DNA from: SKVR01 sp046291875
GTDB lineage: Bacteria > Bacteroidota > Bacteroidia > Bacteroidales > UBA7960
Direction of reading: 5' to 3'
Length of the DNA: 64,000 bases
NCBI GenBank assembly: GCA_046291875.1
Contig: JBKBSF010000002.1
Location: forward strand, 195,230-259,229
The notes below the pieces were generated by a model. The model was not told where the DNA came from. It saw nothing but the letters and a program-made list of their open reading frames with translations, and made no database searches. The translations under genes and the position numbers were made by a program. Of this stretch, positions 43,502-51,756 are shown in pieces (within the stretch, counting starts at the first letter, position 1; each line of letters begins with the position of its first letter).

Positions 43502-44854
43502 TCAGTTCCAGATCATTTCATCGGTTGGCAGCTCCACTTTGGGCGATATGGAGGCAACCCTGGTAATATTCAGCAGGTGCTTGTAAGTGAAATTCTCGGA
43601 GATTGAATTGTTTCCCCAGCTGCCACATCCCAAAGTATTGGTAAAGGGCAAACCGTTTTGCATGTTGCCGCCTGCAGTGGTGGCACAAGGAGCATTTACA
43701 ATAAACCTGGATACAGAGATACTGCTTCCGGCTTTGAGAATATTTTCCTGGTTATTGGAGTGTATCCCGGCAGTATGGCCGTTGCCCTCCAGGCTCAGGT
43801 TTATTTTTACAATTGAAATCGCCTCATCGAGGGTTGAGTAGCTGTAAGCGGCCAGCACAGGACACATTTTTTCTTTGCTGATGATATCTGCAGAACCTAC
43901 ACCATTGGCCTCCACAACCAGTACCTTTGTATTGTCGGGCACCTCAATACCAGCCATCTGTGCTACCTGCAAGGCAGATTTGCCCACAACATCCCTGTTC
44001 ATGTGTTCATCCACAAAAAGGGTATCGATGAGTTGATTGCGCAGGTGGTTGGGCACAATGTATGCACCCTGTGCTTCAAAGGCAGCCATCACGGACTGCT
44101 TGTCATCCACATGATAGATAAAGCTTTGCTCTCCGCTGCAAATGATACCATTGTCGAAGGTTCTGCCTTTGATCACTTTCTGAGCGGCATCCAGGAAGTC
44201 GATATCACGATCGAGGATTACCTGTACATTGCCGGCACCCACCCCGTAAGAAGGCTTTCCTGAGGAATAAGCCGACTTAACCATATTCATTCCACCTGTA
44301 GCAACTACTACATCGCAAGCTGTCATTAGCTCCTGGGTCTTTTCAACGGAAGGATCTTCTATTACCTGTACAAGCCCTTCAGGCACATTGAACCGGGCAA
44401 TGGCCTCATTGATAAGTTTTACAGTAAGGGAGGAACAATGGCGTGCACGGGGGTGGGGGGCAATTATGATGGCATTCTTTGTTTTGAGAGCAAACATAAT
44501 TTTCGACATGGGAGTCACCACCGGGTTGGTCATGGGGGTGATACCTGCCACCACACCAATGGGCTTGGCAATCTCCACCAGGTTGGTGATCGGATCATGA
44601 TGAATTACACCCATGGAGGGTTTGTTGCGCAGATCGTACCAAACACCTTTGGCTTTTCCGTGGCACTTGGCTACTTTATCTTCATAAACACCCATTTGTG
44701 TTTCATTTACGGCCAGGCGCGACAACATCTCAGCATTGTCGAAAACGGTTTTGGCTACTGTTTTAACGATAGCATCTACTTTGCACTGGTCGAAATTCAT
44801 TTCGAACTGAATTTGGGCAACTCTTGCCCTCATCAACATATCTGCAATTGTCAT
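43502..44854 (-). CDS. sucD: CoA-acylating succinate-semialdehyde dehydrogenase
   Basis: A 450-residue enzyme of the acylating aldehyde dehydrogenase family (length as in Clostridium kluyveri SucD). The catalytic cysteine is Cys239 in DNGIICSGEQS. NAD(P)-binding and substrate regions PIGVVAGITPMTNPVVTPM and GGMNMVKSAYSSGKPSYGVG are intact. It interconverts succinyl-CoA and succinate semialdehyde. Specificity for succinyl-CoA rather than acetyl- or propionyl-CoA is inferred from the neighbouring 4-hydroxybutyrate genes. It follows the 4-hydroxybutyrate dehydrogenase gene by 33 bases. It lacks the shell-targeting N-terminus of microcompartment enzymes. Confidence 0.9.
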   Translation of the reverse strand: MTIADMLMRARVAQIQFEMNFDQCKVDAIVKTVAKTVFDNAEMLSRLAVNETQMGVYEDKVAKCHGKAKGVWYDLRNKPSMGVIHHDPITNLVEIAKPIGVVAGITPMTNPVVTPMSKIMFALKTKNAIIIAPHPRARHCSSLTVKLINEAIARFNVPEGLVQVIEDPSVEKTQELMTACDVVVATGGMNMVKSAYSSGKPSYGVGAGNVQVILDRDIDFLDAAQKVIKGRTFDNGIICSGEQSFIYHVDDKQSVMAAFEAQGAYIVPNHLRNQLIDTLFVDEHMNRDVVGKSALQVAQMAGIEVPDNTKVLVVEANGVGSADIISKEKMCPVLAAYSYSTLDEAISIVKINLSLEGNGHTAGIHSNNQENILKAGSSISVSRFIVNAPCATTAGGNMQNGLPFTNTLGCGSWGNNSISENFTYKHLLNITRVASISPKVELPTDEMIWN

Positions 44855-44887
44855 AGCGGTATATTTTTGTGTTAGTTCTGTATTGTA

Positions 44888-46003
44888 TTAATAGAGGGAT
44901 TGAAAAATTCCGATGATTTCGTCGCGTGTAAGGGGTTCGTAATTGTTGGCAAGCAACCGTGTTTGTTTCTCCAGCACACTATCGGCAAATTCCTGGCATT
45001 CGGCAGGTTGCATTCCATAGTCGCGCAGGGGTTGTTTTTCCATCATCACGCCCAGCAATTCATCCAGTTTATCATACACCTGCTCTTGGGATACGCTGAG
45101 CAAACCTGCCAGTATCTGGTTGAGCTGCTGTATGGCTCCAACGGGCTTTTTCTCTTTGTATTTGCGGAAAACAGCAGTAAACAACTGATAGTTTGCTTCT
45201 CCATGAGGCACATGATAGTTGCCTCCCAGCGGGTAAGAAAGGGCATGTACTGCGCCAACGCCCGCATTTCCGAAGGCGATGCCTGCAAAATTGCTGGCCA
45301 TGAGCATTTCTTCCAGACTCTCCAGCCGGTAATCCTGCCCTTTGGCAGCAATTCCTTCAAAAACCCGTAGAATGATTTCGATGGCAGCCTGGCTGAAAAG
45401 CTTTGTGTAACCATTGGCCTTGGGCGACACATACGCTTCAACGGCATGAATAAGAGCATCAATGGCACTGGCGGCATAGAAGCGAAAGGGTAAACCTTTG
45501 AGAAACTCCGGAATTAGTACCGCATGATCGGGCAGCAGGGCATCATCTGCAAGCCCCATTTTGGTCTGTTTGGTAGTAAGCTCTGCAATGGTTATATTGG
45601 TAACCTCGCTGCCGGTACCACAGGTAGTTGGCACCACAACCAGTTGTTTCTGCTTCAGCAGAGGAATTTTACGTTCAAAGGCTTGTACAACATCTTCCAC
45701 ATTGTTTAGCACAAAAAGTTTGGCCACATCGATCACAGTACCTCCACCAACGGCGATTACCCTGTTGAACGATAATATACTGGCATGCTGCAGCATAGCA
45801 TTGATCATGATGTCGGTGGGTTCGCCCTGCCCGAAATTCTCCTGAAAGATCACATGACATGGCAGGTTGAGCTGCTTCATAAAGGGATCGTAAAGGAAAG
45901 CGTTGGTAATGATCAGGTCCTGATCGCACAATTGGAAAGCTCTGGAAAAATCGGCAAAGCTTTCAAACCGGCTGATTTGGGTGTTGAGTTTAAAGAGTTG
46001 CAT
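44888..46003 (-). CDS. 4hbD: 4-hydroxybutyrate dehydrogenase (iron-dependent alcohol dehydrogenase family)
   Basis: A 371-residue group III alcohol dehydrogenase. NAD-binding GGGTVIDVAK (residues 86-95) and TTCGTGSEVTN. Metal ligands are Asp182, His186, His253 and His267 (AIDALIHAVEAY; GAVHALSYPLGGNYHVPHGEAN), all present. It reduces succinate semialdehyde to 4-hydroxybutyrate. The short family-typical length and position between the CoA-transferase (3-base gap) and SucD genes identify it over other Fe-alcohol dehydrogenases. Confidence 0.9.
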   Translation of the reverse strand: MQLFKLNTQISRFESFADFSRAFQLCDQDLIITNAFLYDPFMKQLNLPCHVIFQENFGQGEPTDIMINAMLQHASILSFNRVIAVGGGTVIDVAKLFVLNNVEDVVQAFERKIPLLKQKQLVVVPTTCGTGSEVTNITIAELTTKQTKMGLADDALLPDHAVLIPEFLKGLPFRFYAASAIDALIHAVEAYVSPKANGYTKLFSQAAIEIILRVFEGIAAKGQDYRLESLEEMLMASNFAGIAFGNAGVGAVHALSYPLGGNYHVPHGEANYQLFTAVFRKYKEKKPVGAIQQLNQILAGLLSVSQEQVYDKLDELLGVMMEKQPLRDYGMQPAECQEFADSVLEKQTRLLANNYEPLTRDEIIGIFQSLY

Positions 46004-46006
46004 GGC

Positions 46007-47335
46007 TTAGATTTTTATGGCTGAGGCCTGATGAGCAGAAAAGAACTTTTTTTCGAATGCCTGAGTAAGCATAGGGCGGAAATCAGGATGAGCTATCCGG
46101 ATCAGCTCCTGTGCTCTTTGGCGCAGGGTTTTACCCCAAAGCTGGGCAATACCATACTCGGTAACCACGTAGCGAACATCGTTGCGTGAGGTAGTAACCG
46201 CAGCACCTTCTGCCAGGTGAGGCACAATTCTGGATACTTTGCCTCCGGCAGCGGTAGAAGGCATTGCCATTATGCTTATGCCATCTCTGGTCATGCAGAC
46301 ACCCCGCACATAATCTACCTGCCCCCCTACTCCGCTGATTTGTTTTGGGCCAATGGCCTCAGAAACCACCTGCCCCATCAGATCAACTTCGATGCAGGAG
46401 TTGATGGATACCATTTTATGATTGCGGGCAATAACAACCGGATCGTTTACATAATCGGCCGGATACATTAAAACCTGGGGGTTTTTGTGTACGAAATCGT
46501 AAAGACGCTGACTGCCCATCAGAAAAGTGGCAACCAGTTTGTTTTTATGAAGTGTTTTTTCTTCACCGGTAATCACTCCGCGCTCCACCAGATCCACCAC
46601 TCCATCGGAAAACATTTCGGTATGAATTCCTAATCTTTTTTTGTTACCCAGCGACATGAGCACAGCATCGGGAATAGAGCCTATGCCCAGTTGCAGAGTA
46701 GCTCCGTTTTCCACCAGTTGAGCACAATGCTCGCCGATAGCCAATTCTACATCGGTAATCACCGGACGTGGTAACTCATAAAGAGGATTGCTGGTTTCCA
46801 CTATATAGTCCAGTTCAGAAACATGTATAAGATTATCGCCACCAATGAAAGGCATTTTTTCATTTACCTCTGCAATTACGATATCTGCTGCATGTGTAGC
46901 TGGTTTGGTATAATCGGACGAAACCCCAAAACTGCAGAACCCCTCCAGATTGGGTAGCGAAACTTGTATAAGAGCCACATTGGGATGCAAGGGGCCACGT
47001 GTAAATAATGAGGGGATCTCATGAAAAAAGCAGGGAGTATAGTCGGCCCGGTTTTCTGCCATAGCCTTTCGGGCATTGCCCCCCACAAAAAGGGCATTGT
47101 GTCTGAAATGACCCTCCATTTGGGGCTGCATGTAAGCACCCTCGCCAAGACAAAACATGTGTACTATTTCTACATTTTGCAGTTCGTTCTTTCTGTGCAT
47201 CAATGCATTGAGCGTATCTACTGGCACTGCAGCTGCATGCCCCAGGGCAATCCGCATATTGCTTTGCACCACCTCTACTGCCTGTGCGGCAGTTGTGATC
47301 CGTGAACGGTAAAGATCTCTCCAGTTAGCATTCAT
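46007..47335 (-). CDS. abfT: 4-hydroxybutyrate CoA-transferase (AbfT/Cat2-like)
   Basis: A 442-residue family I CoA-transferase of the acetyl-CoA hydrolase/transferase group. The catalytic glutamate that forms the CoA thioester is Glu240 in GIHTEMFSDGVVDL, and the glycine-rich LGIGSIPDAVL and SGVGGQVDYVRG motifs are present. It activates 4-hydroxybutyrate with CoA from acetyl-CoA or butyryl-CoA; the latter reaction would release butyrate and close the pathway without a separate butyrate kinase. The operon partners on both sides belong to the same pathway. Confidence 0.92.
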   Translation of the reverse strand: MNANWRDLYRSRITTAAQAVEVVQSNMRIALGHAAAVPVDTLNALMHRKNELQNVEIVHMFCLGEGAYMQPQMEGHFRHNALFVGGNARKAMAENRADYTPCFFHEIPSLFTRGPLHPNVALIQVSLPNLEGFCSFGVSSDYTKPATHAADIVIAEVNEKMPFIGGDNLIHVSELDYIVETSNPLYELPRPVITDVELAIGEHCAQLVENGATLQLGIGSIPDAVLMSLGNKKRLGIHTEMFSDGVVDLVERGVITGEEKTLHKNKLVATFLMGSQRLYDFVHKNPQVLMYPADYVNDPVVIARNHKMVSINSCIEVDLMGQVVSEAIGPKQISGVGGQVDYVRGVCMTRDGISIMAMPSTAAGGKVSRIVPHLAEGAAVTTSRNDVRYVVTEYGIAQLWGKTLRQRAQELIRIAHPDFRPMLTQAFEKKFFSAHQASAIKI

Positions 47336-47400
47336 ATATGTACATTTTTAATTTTGACAGCATTTACTTGGGGCATAAAGGGCCGACCTTCCGAATGGCT

Positions 47401-47419
47401 AAAGAAGGCCGGCTTCTTT
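47401..47419. repeat. Short stem-loop between the dehydratase and CoA-transferase genes
   Basis: AAAGAAG (47401-47407), loop GCCGG, CTTCTTT (47413-47419). It lies 33 bases downstream of the dehydratase stop. It may separate expression of the two genes or stabilise the dehydratase message. Confidence 0.5.
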
Positions 47420-47451
47420 CATGCTTTTATTAATCAATAATGATGGGAGAT

Positions 47452-48912
47452 TCAGGGTTTGTTTTTGCTATCGTCTACGCGGGCAATTGCTTTGGCCAGG
47501 TTCTTTTTCTGTTCCAGATTGCTTTGCCTTGCAATCATGATCCGCTGTGCCTGGGGCGACCCGGCGCCATGCATTGATTCGGTGCGATAACCCACGGCGG
47601 CAGTACCCAATGTAAGGTTTTCGATCAGTCGCAACACCCGCATTCTGTTTTCGGTAGCCACATGGGCAACTCCTTTAAGATATTTATCTACATAAGGTCC
47701 TATTTTTTCATTTCTGTAGTCGGCTTCTGAGGGCATTGTTACCATCACACCACCGGCAATATCTTCGGCAAGGCGGGCAATTTCATAAGGAAACCGGGTT
47801 ACATTCTGCTTACACACATTGGCCAGCAACAGATCGATTTCATAGTTTCCGGCTTTGGTAGGTTTGCCTTCGCAAGAGCATGCGATACCGCATGAGAAAA
47901 GGGTTTCGTTGAGGTGGGTCATTTCAATGAGTTTGTCTTTGATATGACTGGCCTTTTCGGCACCATTGTATTGAGCAGCCAGTGCCGATGCTCCGATCAA
48001 CACATCACCCACACCCACCTTACAGCCGCCGTATGATTGACGGTGATATCCGGCAAACCTTTCTACCATCATTCCTGCAAATTCGTATTCGCCGCACATG
48101 AATACACGATCCCATGGCACAAAAACATCTTCAAAGATTACCAGCGCTTCATGTCCGCCAAATTCAGCATTGCCCACATCGATATCGGAGTGGGTTTCCA
48201 TCTTGCGTGTATCGCACGATTGCCGTCCGTAGATCATGAATACACCGGGTGCATCGGAAGGGATCGCAAAAGAAACAGCGTAATCCTTATCGGCTTCTTT
48301 CATGGCAATAGTAGGCATAATAAGGTGTTCATGCGAGTTAACGGCACCGGTCTGGTGCGCTTTGGCACCCCTTACCACAATACCATCGCTTCTTTTTTCA
48401 ACCACATGCACATACATATCGGGGTCGGGCTGCTGGGATGGGGAAAGTCCTCTGTCGCCTTTGGGATCAGTCATGGCACCATCAACGGTAAGGTCGTTTT
48501 CCTGTACAAACTTCATGTATTCCACAAAACGGGCATGGTATTCAGTACCGCACTGTTCATCCATTTCGTAAGTGGTAGAAAACAGGGCATTGAAGGCATC
48601 CATTCCGACACAGCGCTGGAAACAGGCAGCAGTTTTCTGCCCCAGGAGACGTTGCATTTTCACCTTCTTGATAAGATCGTCAACACCCTGATGCAAATGG
48701 CAAAACCGATTGACTGTTTTACCTGTAAGGTGCGATGTTGCAGTCATGATATCCTTGTACTCCTCTTGCTCGGCCAGCTCATAAGTCATGGCTACAGAGT
48801 TAACTGAAGGACGGATTACTGGGTGGTCTACAGGATTGTCGACCAACTCTCCGAACAAATAAACCTTTAGGTTCATTTTACGCAGGCTTTCTATATATTC
48901 TTTACCGGTCAT
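47452..48912 (-). CDS. abfD: 4-hydroxybutyryl-CoA dehydratase/vinylacetyl-CoA delta-isomerase
   Basis: A 486-residue enzyme beginning MTGKEYIESLRKMNLKVY, closely matching the start of the Clostridium aminobutyricum enzyme. The frame continues open to 49053, but that 47-residue extension has no counterpart and I exclude it. The [4Fe-4S] ligands are conserved: Cys97 and Cys101 (CFQRC), His290 and Cys297 (GYHRQSYGGC). The flavin-site stretch GAKAHQTGAVNSHEH and the C-terminal RTESMHGAGSPQAQR are intact. It dehydrates 4-hydroxybutyryl-CoA to crotonyl-CoA by a ketyl-radical mechanism and is oxygen-sensitive. First gene of the pathway cluster. Confidence 0.95.
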   Translation of the reverse strand: MTGKEYIESLRKMNLKVYLFGELVDNPVDHPVIRPSVNSVAMTYELAEQEEYKDIMTATSHLTGKTVNRFCHLHQGVDDLIKKVKMQRLLGQKTAACFQRCVGMDAFNALFSTTYEMDEQCGTEYHARFVEYMKFVQENDLTVDGAMTDPKGDRGLSPSQQPDPDMYVHVVEKRSDGIVVRGAKAHQTGAVNSHEHLIMPTIAMKEADKDYAVSFAIPSDAPGVFMIYGRQSCDTRKMETHSDIDVGNAEFGGHEALVIFEDVFVPWDRVFMCGEYEFAGMMVERFAGYHRQSYGGCKVGVGDVLIGASALAAQYNGAEKASHIKDKLIEMTHLNETLFSCGIACSCEGKPTKAGNYEIDLLLANVCKQNVTRFPYEIARLAEDIAGGVMVTMPSEADYRNEKIGPYVDKYLKGVAHVATENRMRVLRLIENLTLGTAAVGYRTESMHGAGSPQAQRIMIARQSNLEQKKNLAKAIARVDDSKNKP

Positions 48913-49281
48913 TGTTGTTGGATATTTATTGTTGCAGTTTTTGTGAGCCAATGCACTTCCCATGAGGCAGCTAATCATGGGAAGATACAAAGGCGGATTT
49001 AAGTTGTTAGCAAAATAACAACCTTCGTTCCACAGTTTGCACATTGCTGACATACTGCTACTTAACGATCATTACGCCCACACAACGCAACCACAATCCG
49101 TACTAAAGCAGGACAGCCCCTTTCGGGGCTGTCGTACTATAATTGCGCAACTGTACTATTTTGATGCAGACAGAAAACAATGCATTGAAAAGCATACTGA
49201 AAAAAGTTCTCAGCTTAACACAATCCAAAGGGCATTACAACCTGACAGGCACTGGTTTTTAAAAGAATTGCCCCTGATATT
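48913..49281. other. Intergenic region upstream of the butyrate cluster
   Basis: It contains a perfect stem-loop GACAGCCCC (49112-49120) TTTC GGGGCTGTC (49125-49133), probably the end of the upstream permease transcript, though no T-run follows. Two GG-N10-GC spacings on the minus strand (48960/48947 and 49226/49213) are poor sigma-54 matches. No TAnnTTTG element is seen, so the promoter of the pathway remains unidentified. Confidence 0.45.
49112..49133. terminator. 9-bp GC-rich stem-loop
   Basis: Perfect 9-bp arms with a TTTC/GAAA tetraloop, 149 bases after the end of the permease gene on the minus strand. A GAAA tetraloop on the minus-strand RNA makes it very stable. It lacks a T-tract on either side. 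Confidence 0.55.
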
Positions 49282-51708
49282 TTACTCATACTTAAGAGTT
49301 TCTACAGGATTTCGCCGTGCTTCGCGAAGAGCAATGGTATTGACAATGATCATACATAGCACCCAGGCCAGAACACCCACTACTACGAATGGCAAAAAGT
49401 TTATCTGGGTGCGATAAACAAAGTTATCAAGCCAGTTATCGATAAAGTAATATACTACAGGCCAGGCAAGCAGACTTGCCACAAGCACCATTATTGTAAA
49501 CTCCAGGGAAATCATGCGAGCAAGCCTTAAGGAGGAAGCCCCCAGTACTTTTCTGATTCCAAACTCTTTTCTCTTGGCATTGAGCACATAAGCTGTGGTT
49601 CCCCACAATCCTAAAACGGCCAGTATGATAGCAAAATAACTAAAGAGCCTTCCCATACCGGCCGTCTGCAATTCACTTTCATACAGGCTATCGTAACGCT
49701 GATCCATAAAATAATAGCTGGGAGCATATCCTGAAATGTTTTCTTCCCACGATCTCTCAATCGCCTCAACCACTTCGCTAACGCTGTTATGCCTGAACCG
49801 CACCAGCATTTTCATTGTTGCCGGGCCGTAATAAAACCATACATAATTCATAAAATATGCGGTAGGCTGCACTACGTTGTGCACACTCTGAAAATTAATA
49901 TCCTCCACCACACCAATCACCTGCTTTTCTACTCCATCCCAGAAGCCACGTATCACCTGCCCCACCGGATCGGTAAGCCCCAGAGCCCGTACGGCACTTT
50001 GATTGAGCACAACGTGATTTACACTGTCGGTGCTATAGGATACATCAAATTCCCTTCCCTGCAGGATTCTTGCACCCAGGGTTTGAAAATAGCCAAAGTC
50101 TACCGGGCAAAAATATACCAGTTGTGCTTCTTCGGGGCTTTGGTCTGTCAATCTGAGCCGTCCAAGATTACCCGCATTCTCGGTGGGTACATGGGCTCCC
50201 CCGCTGATACTCTTAATAAATGGATAGGTTTCCAGCGTGTTTTTGAGCCGGTGGAAGTTCTGGTTGATATCCGCTGTTTGAGGAAGCATAACCACAATAA
50301 GATTCTCCTTCTCAAAGCCAGGCGAGCGCATGGCAAAATTATTCTGTCGTACAATCAGCATGCTTGCCAGCACCAGCCCAACCGAAATGGTGATTTGTAC
50401 AATAATAAGCAACTGCCTGTAGCGCAGATTCAGATTAAGCCCACTTTGCACTTTCCTGCTGATGAGGGCCGTGGAACCTTTCAACACATCAAGTGGCTGA
50501 AAGCCCGACATCACCACCCCGGGATAAAAGCCCGAAAGCAAAGCTACCACTATCACAAGCAGCAGCAACACCGGAAAGAAATACCCCATTCCGCTATAAT
50601 CCATACCAATGGGGGTGCCAACGATGTCGGAAAACCAGGGAAGAAACAATTCGAGCAAAGCCAGGCTAAAGGCAAAAGCCAGCAGACAAAGCAGCAGTGA
50701 CTCTCCCAGAAATTGCCTCATAAGCTCCATACGACCTGCTCCGAGCACTTTGCGCATACCCACCTCCCGGGCTCTTTGCGTAGCCCTCGCCGTGGTGAGG
50801 TTGATATAATTAACACAAGCAAGCAAAATAATCAATAGTGCAGAAATAGAATAAATATAAAGTGAGGTGGCGTTTCCGGTAAGCATAAAACTGCTCGATT
50901 CAATGCCAGCCGAATGCAGGTAAATATCACCCAGAGGCTGCAAATACATTATATGGTCATTCTCGCGCAACTTAGACCCTCTCGCCTCATCATACAATTC
51001 AAAGATCTTTTGACCGGTAACTACCGGGTCGGCATCCTCTCTCAAACGGAGGTAGAAAACCGTGGAGTGATTGCCCCAATCGGTAAACATATGATTGTTC
51101 ATACTCCGCATCGCTTCAAAATTGACCATCATTTCAAAATCGATATGAGCATTGAATGAGAATTCTGTGAGCACACCTGCCACGGTAAGATCAGTAAAAT
51201 TGCTGTAGTTGAGGGTTTGGCCGACCGGATTTTCCGCTCCGAAGTAGCGACGGGCAGCCTGAGCACTCAGGATGATACTCCTCGGGTTCTGATCGAAAGT
51301 TTCGAGGCTGCCCTGGGCCAGTTCAAAACCAAACATGTCGAAAAACCCGGCATCTGTATAAATAACTTTCCGTTCGAGCAACTCGACCTCCCCTGCCCGA
51401 AACGATCCCCCCATTGAATAGCTTAAGATACGCACTGAAGCCTCAACCTCGGGAATCCCATCCAGGTGCTCATGAAAAAGAACCGGCAGCATCAGCACTT
51501 TCCGATCCTTATTAAAAGTGTTGTGCACAATACGGTAGATATTATCCCTTTCGGGGTTATATCTGTCGTAACTTCTTTCCTCCATCACATAAAGTGAAAT
51601 GGCAATGAACCCCGTAAAGCCAATGGCCAGTCCGAGAATATTTACCAAAGAGGAGAATTTCCTGCGAAACAGGCTCCGGAAGCTTAATTTTAGAAAATGA
51701 CCCGTCAT
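49282..51708 (-). CDS. FtsX/MacB-type ABC transporter permease (two FtsX domains), copy 1
   Basis: 808 residues from the ATG at 51708 (MTGHFLKLSFRSLFRRKFSS); ten residues further upstream are possible but add nothing. Layout: membrane helix 1 (about 20-42), MacB-like periplasmic domain, three helices (about 285-410, VNYINLTTARATQRAREVGMRK marks the first FtsX domain), a short link helix, a second periplasmic domain and a second three-helix FtsX domain (KRKEFGIRKVLGASSLRL). It ends NPVETLKYE. Such permeases work with a separate ATPase of the LolD/MacB type in mechanotransmission across the periplasm; none is encoded here. The substrate is unknown. Confidence 0.9.
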   Translation of the reverse strand: MTGHFLKLSFRSLFRRKFSSLVNILGLAIGFTGFIAISLYVMEERSYDRYNPERDNIYRIVHNTFNKDRKVLMLPVLFHEHLDGIPEVEASVRILSYSMGGSFRAGEVELLERKVIYTDAGFFDMFGFELAQGSLETFDQNPRSIILSAQAARRYFGAENPVGQTLNYSNFTDLTVAGVLTEFSFNAHIDFEMMVNFEAMRSMNNHMFTDWGNHSTVFYLRLREDADPVVTGQKIFELYDEARGSKLRENDHIMYLQPLGDIYLHSAGIESSSFMLTGNATSLYIYSISALLIILLACVNYINLTTARATQRAREVGMRKVLGAGRMELMRQFLGESLLLCLLAFAFSLALLELFLPWFSDIVGTPIGMDYSGMGYFFPVLLLLVIVVALLSGFYPGVVMSGFQPLDVLKGSTALISRKVQSGLNLNLRYRQLLIIVQITISVGLVLASMLIVRQNNFAMRSPGFEKENLIVVMLPQTADINQNFHRLKNTLETYPFIKSISGGAHVPTENAGNLGRLRLTDQSPEEAQLVYFCPVDFGYFQTLGARILQGREFDVSYSTDSVNHVVLNQSAVRALGLTDPVGQVIRGFWDGVEKQVIGVVEDINFQSVHNVVQPTAYFMNYVWFYYGPATMKMLVRFRHNSVSEVVEAIERSWEENISGYAPSYYFMDQRYDSLYESELQTAGMGRLFSYFAIILAVLGLWGTTAYVLNAKRKEFGIRKVLGASSLRLARMISLEFTIMVLVASLLAWPVVYYFIDNWLDNFVYRTQINFLPFVVVGVLAWVLCMIIVNTIALREARRNPVETLKYE

Positions 51709-51756
51709 AGTATTATTTTTTATCAGATTAATTCGCACTACCCTAAAACAGTAATC

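Noticed and set aside
48947..48960. Sigma-54 promoter ahead of the dehydratase gene
   Set aside because: GG-N10-GC spacing is present, but too few other consensus positions match to call it.
48913..49053. 47-residue N-terminal extension of the 4-hydroxybutyryl-CoA dehydratase
   Set aside because: Family members begin at MT-x-x-x-YIESLRK; the extension has no counterpart and is open by chance.
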